64,000 nt of DNA from Medakamo hakoo. Lineage: Eukaryota; Chlorophyta; Trebouxiophyceae; Coccomyxaceae. The position numbers and the translations under genes are program-made. Under the pieces are notes generated by a model, which was not told where the DNA came from, searched no databases, and saw nothing but the letters and a program-made list of their open reading frames with translations. This document shows, in pieces, positions 24,147-37,966 of the stretch (position 1 is its first letter; the number at the start of each line of letters is the position of its first letter). The stretch spans positions 620,001 through 684,000 of the forward strand of contig CP089459.1 in NCBI GenBank assembly GCA_026636295.1, in the 5' to 3' direction.

Positions 24147-25505
24147 TCACTCTGCCATGCCCTTCACCGCCCCCACAAAAGCCGGGTCACGCAACAGGCG
24201 GCTGACGGACCGTTTCGGACCCCGGTCCCCGGCGGACCGGGCGCCGAAATACAGCGGCACCGCAAACTTTGCGGCCTGCCACGCGACCGTGGTGGCGTGC
24301 GTCGCGTGGGCTGGGGCGGCCAGGGCCAGCGTGACGGCCGTGAACAGGACTTGCAGCGCGCCGTAGCCCAGGACTTTGCGCACGGCGGGCGCGCGGCCGT
24401 CCCGGCCCCGGCACAGGCGGGACCAAATGTTGTCGGCGCCCGCCGCGCGGCGGGCGAGCGTGCGGTACGACGTGTCCAGCCGGCGGGCCAGGATGAAGTC
24501 GCGCAGGGGGGAGGCTTGCAGGATCAGGCCGTACGCGACCTGCCAGACGCAGTAGGCGGCAAAGGGGACGAGCCAGACGGAGCGGAAGGTGGGCGGCGTG
24601 GAGGGGAGTGTCGCGCGCGCAGAGACGGCGCCTGGAGAGGCCAGCACGGCCCGAAAAAACGCGGGCGCGCTCGCCGGCGGCGGGTGGTGCGCGCGCGCGT
24701 ACAGCGCCAGCCCCGGCAACAAGTGCAGCAGGACGGACGTCGTCGCGGACCACGACCCAAACTCCCAGGGGCACTGCCAGACGAGGAGGGCGGCCGCGAT
24801 GGGCCCGTCGGCCAGGGCGCGGCCCGCCGCTTCCCAGCCCGCCGGGACGGGTGGGCCCAGCAACAGGGCGATGGTCGAACAGTTGACCCACTGGCGTGGT
24901 GTTGTGGTTGTGTGGAAAAAACAGCCGGGCGTGAGAGAGAAAAGATTCCGGGGAAAGAGCGCGGGCGCAGCTGTCGGGCGGGTGGGCCCAGCGAAAAGAA
25001 AAAAGAACGAACACGAAAGCCACCCGCCGTCGAAACTTACGTAGCAAAATTCCAGCAAGAACGCCGCCCGCCGGGTCGTCACAAACTCGTGCACACGCAG
25101 CGGCAGGGCGACCGCCGCCCAGGCCAGGTAGACCGCGGGGAGGGACCAGGGCGCCGCGCCGGTGAGGAAGGCCAGGCCCAGGGCCAGGGCCATGCCCCGG
25201 AAGTGGGCGGCTGTCGACGCTGGGCCCGCGCCGATGGTGCGGGTGGCGGCGGCTAGGGCGGCTTTGTGAGCGGCGGCCGTGTCCAGGGCGGGCGGCCGGG
25301 CGGCTGGGATGGCACTCGCTGCCGGCGGCGGCGCCGTTGAAGCGTCGGCCGACACAACTACCGCCGCGGCGCTGGCCACCAGCGCTTTCGACGGCTGGCG
25401 GGTCAGGTCCTCGCCGCCGCCCCCTCCGCCCAGCATGCTGACGCCCGGCACCTCGCCCTCAGATTTCCGGCGCCGGCCCAGGGCGAGGGGCGTGCGGGCG
25501 AGCAT
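24147..25505 (-). CDS. GPC1: Glycerophosphocholine acyltransferase (GPC1/DUF2838)
   Basis: Two exons, 25505-25041 and 24890-24147, giving about 402 residues. After a 90-residue low-complexity N-terminus come several membrane helices. The family landmarks are PLRVHEFVTTRRAAFLLEFC, which splices directly into YWVNCSTIALLLGP, then CPWEFGSWSATTSVLLHLLP and VPFAAYCVWQVAYGLIL. Gpc1 transfers an acyl group from acyl-CoA to glycerophosphocholine, making lysophosphatidylcholine in the ER membrane. The splice site lies inside the conserved EFCY-VN motif and restores it, which supports the intron. The start at MLARTPLALG is the only ATG that fits; upstream in-frame sequence has none. Confidence 0.85.
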   Translation of the reverse strand: MLARTPLALGRRRKSEGEVPGVSMLGGGGGGEDLTRQPSKALVASAAAVVVSADASTAPPPAASAIPAARPPALDTAAAHKAALAAATRTIGAGPASTAAHFRGMALALGLAFLTGAAPWSLPAVYLAWAAVALPLRVHEFVTTRRAAFLLEFCYVSFDGGWLSCSFFFLFAGPTRPTAAPALFPRNLFSLTPGCFFHTTTTPRQWVNCSTIALLLGPPVPAGWEAAGRALADGPIAAALLVWQCPWEFGSWSATTSVLLHLLPGLALYARAHHPPPASAPAFFRAVLASPGAVSARATLPSTPPTFRSVWLVPFAAYCVWQVAYGLILQASPLRDFILARRLDTSYRTLARRAAGADNIWSRLCRGRDGRAPAVRKVLGYGALQVLFTAVTLALAAPAHATHATTVAWQAAKFAVPLYFGARSAGDRGPKRSVSRLLRDPAFVGAVKGMAE

Positions 25506-25830
25506 TGTGTTTTGCCCAGCTGTCGGACGCGGCAATCTCTCGGCCTTTTTCCACGGGGGACCGCCCTGCTCCAGCCGCGTGCGTTCGTACTAAGAGGGGG
25601 GGCTAGTGGCTGGTGGGTTCTGGCTCCTTATTGAGGGAGACAGGGCCTGGGCCAGGGGATGGGAGGGCAAACGCCCGGGGGGCAGGGCGGCCCGGCGGAG
25701 AATTTTTTGCCTCTGGCGAGAGCCCGCGGGCTGCGCGTGTTTCGCTGGCTCACTCGCACTTTTCCTCTCGCCGCGCTCTCTCCCCTATTGCAAGCTCGGC
25801 TCTACGCAAACACCACCACACACGCAGACC
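25506..25830. other. Divergent promoter region between GPC1 and RAD51
   Basis: About 325 bp between two start codons facing away from each other. It contains CTCTCC-rich and A-rich leader sequence next to RAD51. No gene or strong motif was identified. Confidence 0.5.
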
Positions 25831-27581
25831 ATGGCCACCATGGAAGCCGCCGCCGTCGCGACGACCGACAACGAGGTCGCGGCCATGGAGGAGGCGGGGC
25901 CGTACCCCGTCGAGAAGCTGCAGGTGCGTTTTTGGGGCGCGAATGCGGTGTTGTGAGTGGCGTCCCCCGCGCGCCAGTCCTGCCCGCCCGCTCCGCCCAC
26001 CATCATGGCACTCCCCAAGCGGTCAGCAGCCACCTGCCCCCTGTGGGCGTGCATGCGAGCGGGCGCACCCCTCCCTCGCGCGCACGGCGCCCGAGCTGTC
26101 AGCGCGGCCGACCGAATTCGGAGCAAACGTGTCGCAACGGGGCACGCACGCCCTCCCCGCGTCGCCGCGACCCCTGGTCCGGACCCGCTGCGGGTCAAGC
26201 GCGCCCAGCGCAGCGGACGGAGCGGGCGCCGAGGGCCGGGAAGGCGGCCGTTTTGCGGACGAAAGAGCCAGCGCGCCGCGCTCGCACGACGCGGCCGGTC
26301 CACCCGCCACGCTGTGCACGGCGTGCTCAACCCCACTCCCTCGGCACCCCCAAAACCACCCCAAAACCGAAAAAAAACAGGAAATGGGCATCGCCGCCGC
26401 CGACATCAAGAAGCTGAAGGAGGGCGGCATCAACACGGGTGAGTTTTGTTTTGGGCGGCGGGAAGGCGCGCGCGCAAGAGAGGGGGGAGAGCGGAGCATA
26501 GGCGACAGCTCTCTCTTGCCGTCCCATCCCCCCATCCACTCACGCCCGTCCCCACCACCCCCTTCCCACCACCCCATGTCTCGCCCTCGACCACAGTCGA
26601 AGCCCTGGCCCACTCCACCAAGAAGGAGCTGTGCCTCATCAAAGGCATCTCCGAGGCCAAAGTCGTCAAGATGCAGCAGGAAGCCTGGAAGCTGGTGCCG
26701 ATGGGCTTCACGACCGCGTCCGTCGTCGCGGAGCAGCGCGGCGACCTGATCACGGTGACGACGGGCGCCAAAGAGTTGGACGCCATCCTGGACGGCGGCA
26801 TCGAGACGGGGTCCATCACCGAGATCTACGGCGAGTTCCGGTGCGGCAAAACGCAGCTGTGCCACACCCTGTGCGTGACGTGCCAGCTGCCCATCGACAT
26901 GGGCGGCGGCGAGGGCAAGGCCCTGTACATCGACACGGAGGGCACGTTCCGGCCGCAACGCTTGGTTCAGATCGCGGAACGGTGAGTTTTGGTGGGGGGT
27001 GTCGGGCGCGCCCGCGGGCGGAAAAGGGAGGGGACGGCCCGAAAAAAACCTCACCCACCCACCCACCCGTCCACCCCACTCTACCCAGCTTCGGCCTCAA
27101 CCCGTCCGACGTCCTGGACAACGTCGCGTACGCGCGCGCCCACAACACCGACCACCAGGGCCAGCTCCTGCTGGCGGCGGCGTCCATGATGGCGGAAGCC
27201 CGGTTCGCGCTCATCGTCGTCGACTCGGCCACGGCCCTGTACCGCACGGAGTTCAACGGCCGCGGCGAGCTGTCGGCCCGCCAGATCCACTTGGGCCGCT
27301 TCCTGCGCTCCTTGCAACGCCTGGCCGACGAGTTTGGCTGCGCCGTCGTCGTCACCAACCAGGTGGTGGCCGCGAACTTGGATGGCGGGGCGATGTTTGC
27401 GGGGCCGTCGGTGAAGCCCATCGGCGGGAACATTGTCGCGCACGCGACGACGACCCGCCTGTGGCTGAAGAAAGGGCGGGCCGAGAACCGCATGTGCAAG
27501 ATCGTGGCGAGCCCTTCCTTGCCGGAGCGGGACTGCACGTTTGCGGTGACGGAGAACGGCATCGCCGACGCGACGGACTGA
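25831..27581 (+). CDS. RAD51: RAD51 recombinase
   Basis: Four exons: 25831-25923, 26381-26438, 26597-26981 and 27089-27581, giving 342 residues, the usual RAD51 length. The N-terminal helix-hairpin-helix domain ([28 protein letters not shown]) is followed by the RecA core: Walker [24 protein letters not shown], Walker [14 protein letters not shown] and loop 2 (VVVTNQVVA). RAD51 rather than DMC1 is called from [31 protein letters not shown] and the C-terminus ENGIADATD. It forms filaments on single-stranded DNA for homologous recombination in the nucleus. The usual Thr in GEFRTGKT is Cys here; the P-loop consensus is still met. It shares a 325-bp divergent region with GPC1. Confidence 0.96.
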
Positions 27582-27594
27582 GATGTGGGGTGAC

Positions 27595-27626
27595 ATGAGA
27601 GAGAGAGAGAGAGGAGAGAGAGAGAG
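27595..27626 (+). repeat. (GA)n repeat downstream of RAD51
   Basis: An interrupted GA tract of about 30 bases just past the RAD51 stop, in the convergent spacer with MetAP2 (27582-27869). The rest of that spacer has T runs but no recognised gene. Confidence 0.85.
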
Positions 27627-27869
27627 TGATAGCGGGGGCCGGGTTGCACACGAGACCGCCAGCCCCAACCAACCCCCCCTTTTTTAGGCACGACAACGCC
27701 CCTGCTTTTTTTTTTCTTCCACGACGTTCCCCTCCCAAGAAATCCGTGTGCGTGACTTTCATTGTGTGTGAGTGAAAAACAAACGCGCGTGCGTCTTCCC
27801 GCGCGAAAAAAGACAAAAACAGCGACAGACCACACCTCCCCCCCATCCCAACCCCACCGCTCATCATCT

Positions 27870-31173
<3,304 letters not shown>

Positions 31174-31312
31174 CTTTGTGAGCACAGGGCTGCGTGTTTT
31201 TTTTTTTTTTTTTGCTTTCAGGGTCTGTGCGCAGACCTCGGTTTGCCACCTCCCCTCTCGGAGCGGGAATTCACTCACCAGGGAGGCGCTCCTGTGCGCG
31301 CAGAGCGACCGC

Positions 31313-33440
31313 ATGCGGCCATCCGCTGCGTCCAGCGCGGCCGCGCGGCGGGCGGGCGGCGCTGCTGCCACCTCCAGCGCTCGCCTGCTCGACGCCGCTG
31401 CCACGTCGCTCACGCCACTGGCCCGCCCGCCCGGCCGCCACCCGCCGCTCGCCCGCCCATTCCACACACCTCTTGACCGCCTCGGCAGCCTCCTCTGTCC
31501 AGCGGTCAACAATTCGGGTTTTGGCGGGCCCTCTCCTTCCAACGGCGACGCCTTTTCCACGCCCGCGCCTGCGTCGTCGTCGTCCGCGTCTACAGATGCG
31601 GCTGCCGCCTGGACGTCCTGGACGGACGCGCCCGACGTGCCCAGCCTCTCAGACGTGGGCGGGGACGACGCCAAGCGCCTGGCTGACTTTGCGGCGGCTC
31701 TGGCTGGCGGGTCTCAGGCGGGCGCGGTGCGTTTCCTTTTTGCCTCGTCGCAAAGATCAAACCCTCAACCCTGAGGGACAGAAGAAAAAACCACTCACAC
31801 ACGTCACCACACCAAATCAACAGCCTCCGTCCGCGGCCGCCGAAGCCTTGGACGCCATCCAGGTGACGGAGCGGGCTTTCTTAGTGGGCGTCACGGCCAA
31901 AGGCGGGCGCACGTCGGCGGCGGGCGGGCGTGCCGCGGCCGCGCGCGCGGCCGCGCTCGCGACAGCGGCTGGGGCCGACCCTGCAGTGGCTGCTGCTGCC
32001 GGTCCGCCGGCCTTAGAACTCTCGCCTGAAGAGTCGCTGGACGAGCTGGCTGCCTTGGCGGACACGGCCGGGCTGGAAGTCGTCGGCCGCCTGACGCAGG
32101 CGGTGGACGGCGGGCCCAACCCGCGCACGTACCTCAACGCCGGGAAATTAAGCGAACTCGGCGCGGCCTTGGCGGCGTCGGGCGCCGACACCGTCATTTT
32201 TGATGACGAACTGTCTCCCGGGCAGGCCCGCACGCTTGAAAGAGCCCTGGGCGCCGCGGTCCGGCTGTGCGACCGCACCGCCCTGATCCTCGACATTTTC
32301 GCGCAGCGCGCCGCGAGCGCGGAGGGCCAACTCCAAGTCGCGCTCGCCGCCGCGGAGTACCAGCTCCCCCGCCTGACCCGGCTGTGGACGCACCTGGAGC
32401 GCCAGGCGGGCGGCCGGACGAAGGGCATGGGCGAGAAGCAGTTGGAGGTGGACAAGCGCCTGCTGCGGGCGCGCATGGCCGCGCTGCGGTCGGACCTGGA
32501 GGACGTGCGCCGCCAGCGCGCGGGCCGGGCGGCCCGCCGGGCGGCGGCGGGCCTGCCGACCGTGGCCCTGGTTGGCTACACGTCTGCGGGCAAGTCCTCG
32601 CTGCTCAACGCCCTCACGGGCGCGGGCGTCCTGGCGGACGACCGGCTGTTTGCGACGCTCGACCCGGCGACCCGCCGCCTCGCCCTGCCCGCGGGCAAGG
32701 AGGTGCTGCTGTGCGACACGGTCGGCTTCATCCAGAAGCTGCCCACCTCGCTCGTCGCGGCGTTCCGGGCCACGCTGGAAGCCGCGTCGGACGCGGACTT
32801 GCTCCTGCACGTCGTGGACGTGTCCCACCCCGCGGCCGCAGCGCAGTCGGCAGCCGTCGCGGCCGTGCTCGCGGAAATCGGCGCGGCCGGCGGGGCCGAC
32901 GGCTCCACGGCCACGGCCACCGCCCCGCCCCCACTCATCACCGTGTGGAACAAAGTCGACGCGGCGCCGGACCCAGACGCGGTGCGCGCCGTCGCGTCCG
33001 CCCGCCGGGACACCGTGCCCGTGTCCGCCCTGACGGGCGAGGGGTTGGGCGAGCTGGTCGCGGCTGTGGAACGCGCGGTGGGCGCCGCGCTCGCGCCCGT
33101 GTGCGCCCGCCTGCCCTTTGCGGCCGGCGACCTGGCGGCGGAAGCACGGCGGGCGGGAGTCGTCGCGGGCGAAGGCTTCACGCCCGACGGCATCGTGATC
33201 CTGGCCCGCGTCCCGCCCGCCCTGGCGTCCCGCCTTGCGCCGCACGCCATCCCGCTGGACGAAGGGCTCGCCGCCTTGCAGGCCGCGGGCGTGGAGGTTG
33301 AGAGCAGCGAGGACGCGTGGTGGGAGGCGGACGCGGAGGAGGAGGACGACGGGTCCGACGACGGGTACGTGGACGGCGGCGGCGACGACGCCCCCGGGCC
33401 CGCGCCCCGGCGGCCGGTGTGGGCCGTGGGCGGCAAGTAG
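31313..33440 (+). CDS. HFLX: HflX-type ribosome-associated GTPase, probably plastid-targeted
   Basis: Two exons, 31313-31726 and 31824-33440, giving about 676 residues. The first 135 are Ala/Ser/Pro-rich with scattered Arg, like a transit peptide. HflX landmarks follow: RTYLNAGKLSELGAALAASG, the glycine-rich linker QLPRLTRLWTHLERQAGG, then G1 VGYTSAGKSSLLNALTGA, G3 LLCDTVGFIQKLPTSL and G4 VWNKVD. An acidic C-terminal tail (EADAEEEDDGSDD) ends AVGGK. Bacterial HflX splits stalled or heat-damaged 70S ribosomes, and a plastid copy is known in plants. The G1, G3 and G4 loops are intact. Confidence 0.92.
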
Positions 33441-33552
33441 TAGAAAACCAAAAAAAAAAGAATGGAGGTTGGGAGGGAGAGAGAGAGGGTTGTTAGAAAG
33501 TTGATTGTTGTTCTTGCGCGCTACAAAAAAACTAGGCCGTCCACCCCGACCC

Positions 33553-34755
33553 TCACTCCGCTCGCGTCCCGGGCGTCCACAGGTGGACCAGGTTGTCGTA
33601 AAAAGACGCGGTCGCCACGAGCGAGGCGGAAGCATGGGACGGCGCGCCGCTCCTCCAGTCGCACCCGTACGCGAGCGTCGCCTGGTGCGGGTAGCGTTCT
33701 GCGACGGACACGGACGAAAAGGGCAGGTCACTCCCTCCCCCGCCCCCTCCCTCCTCTTTCCCTGTCCGCAGAATGCAAAAGCCGGCGTGCATGCCCGCCA
33801 CCAACAGGAGGGTGGGATCGCTGGGGTGCCAGCGCAGGCGCCACACGCCGCCGCCGGCGTGGTGGAGCGTCGAGACGAGGACCGGCCGCCCGGGCGACCG
33901 TGCGTCCCACAGCCGCGCCCGCTCGTCGTAGGAGCCCGTGACGAGGAGGCCGGGGAGCGCAGGGTGGGGCGCGATGGCCGTGACGCCCGCGCCGTGGGAC
34001 CGAGCGTCGCCAAAGGCCAGGGCGGGCGCGGCGGGCGCGGGGCCAGCCCGCACGTCCCAGCCTTTGAGCGCCGCGTCGTCGGCGCCCGACAGCAGCACGC
34101 CGCCCAGGCCGCCGCCGTTCCCCCACGCCACGGTCCAGGCTTCCAGGGCGTGCGCGGTCCAGGGTGCCACCTCCGTCGCCAGGCCCGCGGGCGCGAGCGT
34201 CAGGACGGCCAGGCGGCCGGCGGAGGTGGAGACGGCCAGGCGGGCGGGGTGGTGCGCCCCGCCCTGCCAGGCGGCCGCGAGGCAGAGGCCGCCGCCCTCC
34301 TCCACGGCCACGGCCGCACAGGCCGGGGACAGGGAGATTGGGTCGTCCTCGTCGCCGCCGCCGCCGCCCTCGCACCCGCCCCCGTCCGCGGCCAGCAGGG
34401 CGGCGGAGCCGTCGGCCAGGGCCAGGCCCAGGAGCGGGCGGGCCGCGGCCTCTTCGCCCTCGCCACTCGGCGCCCAGGCCGCGTCCAGGACGCCCGCCCC
34501 CGTCCAATCGGGTCCCGCCACGCGCAGGCGGCCAGCCCGTGTGTCGTACAGGCGAATGATGCCCGCCCGTTTCCCAGACGCCTCGTCCAGCTCGTAGCCG
34601 CCGGCGGCTAAGAGGCACCGCCAGCGGGCGGTCGGGCAAAACGCGGCCGCGTCGGCGTGGAGAGGCAGGGTGTCGGTGGCGAGGGTCGTGGAGGATGAGG
34701 GCGCTGGCTCGCCTGGATCCTCAGGCTGCTGTCCCCTGCCGGGTGAGGGCGGCAT
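33553..34755 (-). CDS. DPH7: DPH7 (WDR85) diphthine methylesterase, WD40 protein
   Basis: A single exon of about 400 codons from ATG 34755 (MPPSPGRGQQ). The WD repeats include SGADDAALKGWDVR, TGSYDERARLWDARSPGRP, GGGVWRLRWHPSD, LLVAGMHAGF and the last blade ASFYDNLVHLWTP. The SYDERxRLWD and GGGVWRL...MHxGF blocks are specific to DPH7/Rrt2. The enzyme demethylates methylated diphthine on elongation factor 2, allowing the final amidation to diphthamide in the cytosol. A Gly-rich insertion interrupts one blade (GKEEGGGGGG). The bicatalytic propeller cannot be verified by eye. A 418-bp region separates it from the AP2 gene on the other strand. Confidence 0.82.
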   Translation of the reverse strand: MPPSPGRGQQPEDPGEPAPSSSTTLATDTLPLHADAAAFCPTARWRCLLAAGGYELDEASGKRAGIIRLYDTRAGRLRVAGPDWTGAGVLDAAWAPSGEGEEAAARPLLGLALADGSAALLAADGGGCEGGGGGDEDDPISLSPACAAVAVEEGGGLCLAAAWQGGAHHPARLAVSTSAGRLAVLTLAPAGLATEVAPWTAHALEAWTVAWGNGGGLGGVLLSGADDAALKGWDVRAGPAPAAPALAFGDARSHGAGVTAIAPHPALPGLLVTGSYDERARLWDARSPGRPVLVSTLHHAGGGVWRLRWHPSDPTLLLVAGMHAGFCILRTGKEEGGGGGGSDLPFSSVSVAERYPHQATLAYGCDWRSGAPSHASASLVATASFYDNLVHLWTPGTRAE

Positions 34756-35173
34756 GCTCGTGTGGGGGACGACCGGGCGCGGCCGGGCGTGACGGAAAAA
34801 GGGAGAGGAGGGCCGCCGAATTCGGTCGGCGGTCTGCGCGGCCCAAGTCGTCGTGACGCCTTCGCCCCTTTTCATTGCGCTCTCTTTTTCCAAGAAAGCA
34901 ACAGGTACGTCCCCGCGAGCCTGCCTTTCCGCCCGCGTCCGCCAGCCTATGCCAGTGACCGCGACGGCTGCACCCCCGCTCTCACAAGCGAGACAGGTGC
35001 AGCGGCGCGGTCTGTCGGCTGTTGGGCGCGCCCCCCGCGCAATGCCGAGCGAAAACTCGACGACGAAAAGGCCAGGGTTCGCACACACACTCGCGCGCTC
35101 ACGCCTCCACGACGCCGCACCACCCACACACCACAGACACAACCCTCCCTTCCCCTTCACTCACTCATCAAAT
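34756..35173. other. Divergent promoter region between DPH7 and the AP2 gene
   Basis: About 420 bp. It holds a 15-bp block at about 34815-34831 (CCGAATTCGGTCGGC) whose reverse complement recurs in RAD51 intron 1 near 26107. No gene was recognised. Confidence 0.5.
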
Positions 35174-37621
35174 ATGGAGGACCTTCGCGGAGATTGGGCT
35201 GGGCGGCTGGAAACGTAAGTCGACGGCGTGGGCGGGGGTGAAGGAGTGAGAGTGTGTCTATTTTTGTTGCCTCCCGCATGCGCGACGACGCTCTGCTGCC
35301 GAGCAGCTGCGCTCAGCACAGGCCGCGCCACCCCGCTACCCTATTTCGCCGAGCCCTGCTGCACGCTGTGGGACTTATCGGTGCCTGTGCGGGGAAGAAG
35401 AGGCCGCGCAAGAGGCGTACCGCCCGCGCCCGCGGCCGGGGGGAAGGCACCTTGCTCGCACGCGCACGCTCGCTCGCTCGCGCGGGCGTCCAGCACACCC
35501 CGCTCCGGCCAGCCCCCCACCCACCCACCCACATCCCCGCTCACCCCAACACGCGCGCGCTCCTCTCCCGCACACACGCCACACAACAGCCCCGCCGCCC
35601 TGCGCGCCATGTCCGCCCTGGGCGCCGAAGACGTCCTCCTGTGCGAGACGCCCGCGTTCCTGCGCGGCGCCCAACAGCGCGGTGGTGGCGGTGGCGGTGG
35701 CGCGGCTACCGCGCCCGGCGCGGCGCAGGCACACACCAACACCGCGACCACCGCCTCGCCCTGCCCGCTGTCCGGGTCGGACGCCTTCCTGCGGACGGTG
35801 CATGCCCTGACAAATGCTGGCGGCCAGGCTCAGCGCGGCGGCGACGCCAAACCGTCGCCGTCGGGCGCGGCTGCGCCTGCTGAAGCAGCCGCGCCCGCGC
35901 GCGCGGCCGACCCTCCGGCCGCGCCTGCCCGGCCCGTCGCGGGCGCCAGCCCGGGCCCGGCCGTCACGCCCGCTGGCGCGCGGCGCCCGGGCGCGGGCCT
36001 GGCCTGCTGGGCCGGTGGTGGCACCGGCGGCGGCGCGTGCCAGGAAGGCTCCGCGCCGTCTGGCTGCGGCGCCGCCGCCCGCGCCGGCGGCGTGGCCGCC
36101 GCCCTGGCCGCCGCCAACACGCCCGGCTGCATGCTGCCGTCTGGCGGCGCCGACGGCCGCATGCTGGTCATGGGCCTGCCCGGCGCCACGCCGCCCGGTT
36201 CCTTTGGCGAGGACGCGTCTTGCCGGACGGGCCTGTCGGCTGGGAAGGGTGCCGCGGCCGCGGCCGCGGCCGCGGCTGCCGGCACGTTTGGCGGCGGCGC
36301 CGCCGCCCACGCGGCCGGCGGCCACCCGCACCCGCACGCGGCGGGTCTGCTGCTGCCTGGCTCCCACCAACGCCCGGCCCGCACGTCCGTGACGGGCGGC
36401 ATCGGCGGCGGCGGCGGAGAAAACACGCCAGGCGGCGCGGCGGGCGCGTCTCCCTGGCTGCGCGCGCTCGCGGCCGGGTCTCCCCTGGCGCCGGGGCCCG
36501 CCGCCCGCTTCGACTGGGGCGCCGCCACCCGGGCTGCCGGTGCGGGGGCGGGCACCGGTGACGCCGCCCGTGTGGCGGCCGCCCTGGCCGCCGTCGCGGG
36601 CGGGTGCCACCCAGTGGGTGGGCTCGCGGCGCCAGCGCCGGCTGCCCAGCCCCCCGCCTCGTCCCGCCCGCCGCGCCAGCCGTCGTCCGGCGCCCGGCGC
36701 AGCTCCGCGTCTGGCGGCGGGCGTGGCTCCGCTGCCGCTCCACGCGCGGGGTCCGCCGCCAGCGCGGGCGGGCGGCGGCCCACCGGCTCCGCCGGCGCAT
36801 CGGCCGCGGCTCCCCGCGCCGGGTCGGCCACCTCCCACTCCTCTGGCGGCGGCGGCGGGAGCCACGACGCCGCGACCGCCGCGGCCGTCGCCGCCCAGGC
36901 CGCCCACCTGTCCGCTCTCCTCCAGCAGCAGCAGGCGGCTGGCTTGCCGTTGCCGCTCGGCCTGGCCGGCTTCGCGGCCGCCGCGGCGCACCACGGCCAC
37001 CACGCCCACCCGCACCCGGCTGCGACGCCCTTCATCCCCGTCGTCGACGCGCACGCCCACCACGCCGCTGCCATGGCCGCCGCTGCGGCCGCCGCCGCCG
37101 CCGCCGGCCGCCACGGCGCCACTGGCGGTGCCCGGGCGACGGCGGGCCACGCGACCGCGGCCCCGCCGGCCGTCGTCGGCCCGCCAGGCGCGCCGCCCTT
37201 CCCGGGGAAGGGCTCGTCCAAGTACCGGGGCGTGTCCTGGCACAAGGACAACCTGAAGTGGCGGGCCACCATTTTCAAGGGCCAGAAGCCCGTCCACATC
37301 GGCTACTTTGCGGCGGCGGAGGACGCGGCGGCCGCGTACGACGCGGAAGCGATCCGGCTGCGCGGCCCCAAGACCGTGCTCAACTTTCCCGATTCGCCCG
37401 CGGCGATCGCGGCGCTGGCGGAAGTCGCGGCCCGCGACGCGGCGGCCGCCGCCGCCGGTGGAGAGGTGGCCATGTCCGTGCCGGCCGCGCCGCTGGCCGA
37501 CGCGACGGCCGTGGCGACCAACGCCCCTGCCAAGAAACCGTCCCGCCCGCGCAAGCGTGCGCGGCCGACCAAGGCGCAGCAGGCGGCAGCGGCAGCGGCC
37601 GCTGCGGCTGTTGCGCCTTGA
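35174..37621 (+). CDS. Single-AP2-domain transcription factor
   Basis: Proposed exons 35174-35214 (MEDLRGDWAGRLE) and 35590-37621, joined in phase at GTAAGT and CAACAG, giving about 690 residues. If translation instead starts at the downstream ATG 35609 (MSALGAEDVLLC), only the first 20 residues change. Most of the protein is Ala/Gly/Pro/His low-complexity sequence. The AP2/ERF DNA-binding domain lies at about 558-616: KYRGVSWHKDNLKWRATIF, GYFAAAEDAAAAYDAEAIRL, RGPKTVLNFP. A basic patch (KKPSRPRKRARPTK) near the C-terminus should act in nuclear import. Only one AP2 unit is present. Algal proteins of this type are poorly understood and no target is inferred. Confidence 0.82.
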
Positions 37622-37966
37622 AACGCAATTATTTCAATTCAAAAGGCTTTTTGCACCCATGGGACATGGGATTTGGACCACAATGTACTTGAGAGCCAGA
37701 GCCGTGAGAGAGCATGAGCGACAGTGCGTGGCTGCGTGCGTGGGGTTGTTTTTTTTCTTTTTTCTTTCGGGCTGGGGATGGAGCGGGTTGCTCTTTTCAA
37801 CCTCCACCCCCTCCGCCTCTGGAAAATCCCCAGCGCCCGCTCACGCCCACCCGCTTACATTGGGGAGAGGTTTCGAGAGAGAGAGAGAGGACGCGTGCGG
37901 TTGTGGGTTTGCGGCGAGTGTGAACTGATAAAAAAATCGCCCTGCTTTGCACAAAAAAATCTAATC
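37622..37966. other. Convergent spacer between AP2 gene and INTS9
   Basis: About 345 bp of 3' UTR from both genes. It has several T runs and a minus-strand UGUAA at 37855-37859. No gene was seen. Confidence 0.55.
37855..37859 (-). terminator. UGUAA poly(A) signal for INTS9
   Basis: TTACA on the plus strand reads TGTAA on the minus strand about 110 nt past the INTS9 stop. Confidence 0.45.
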
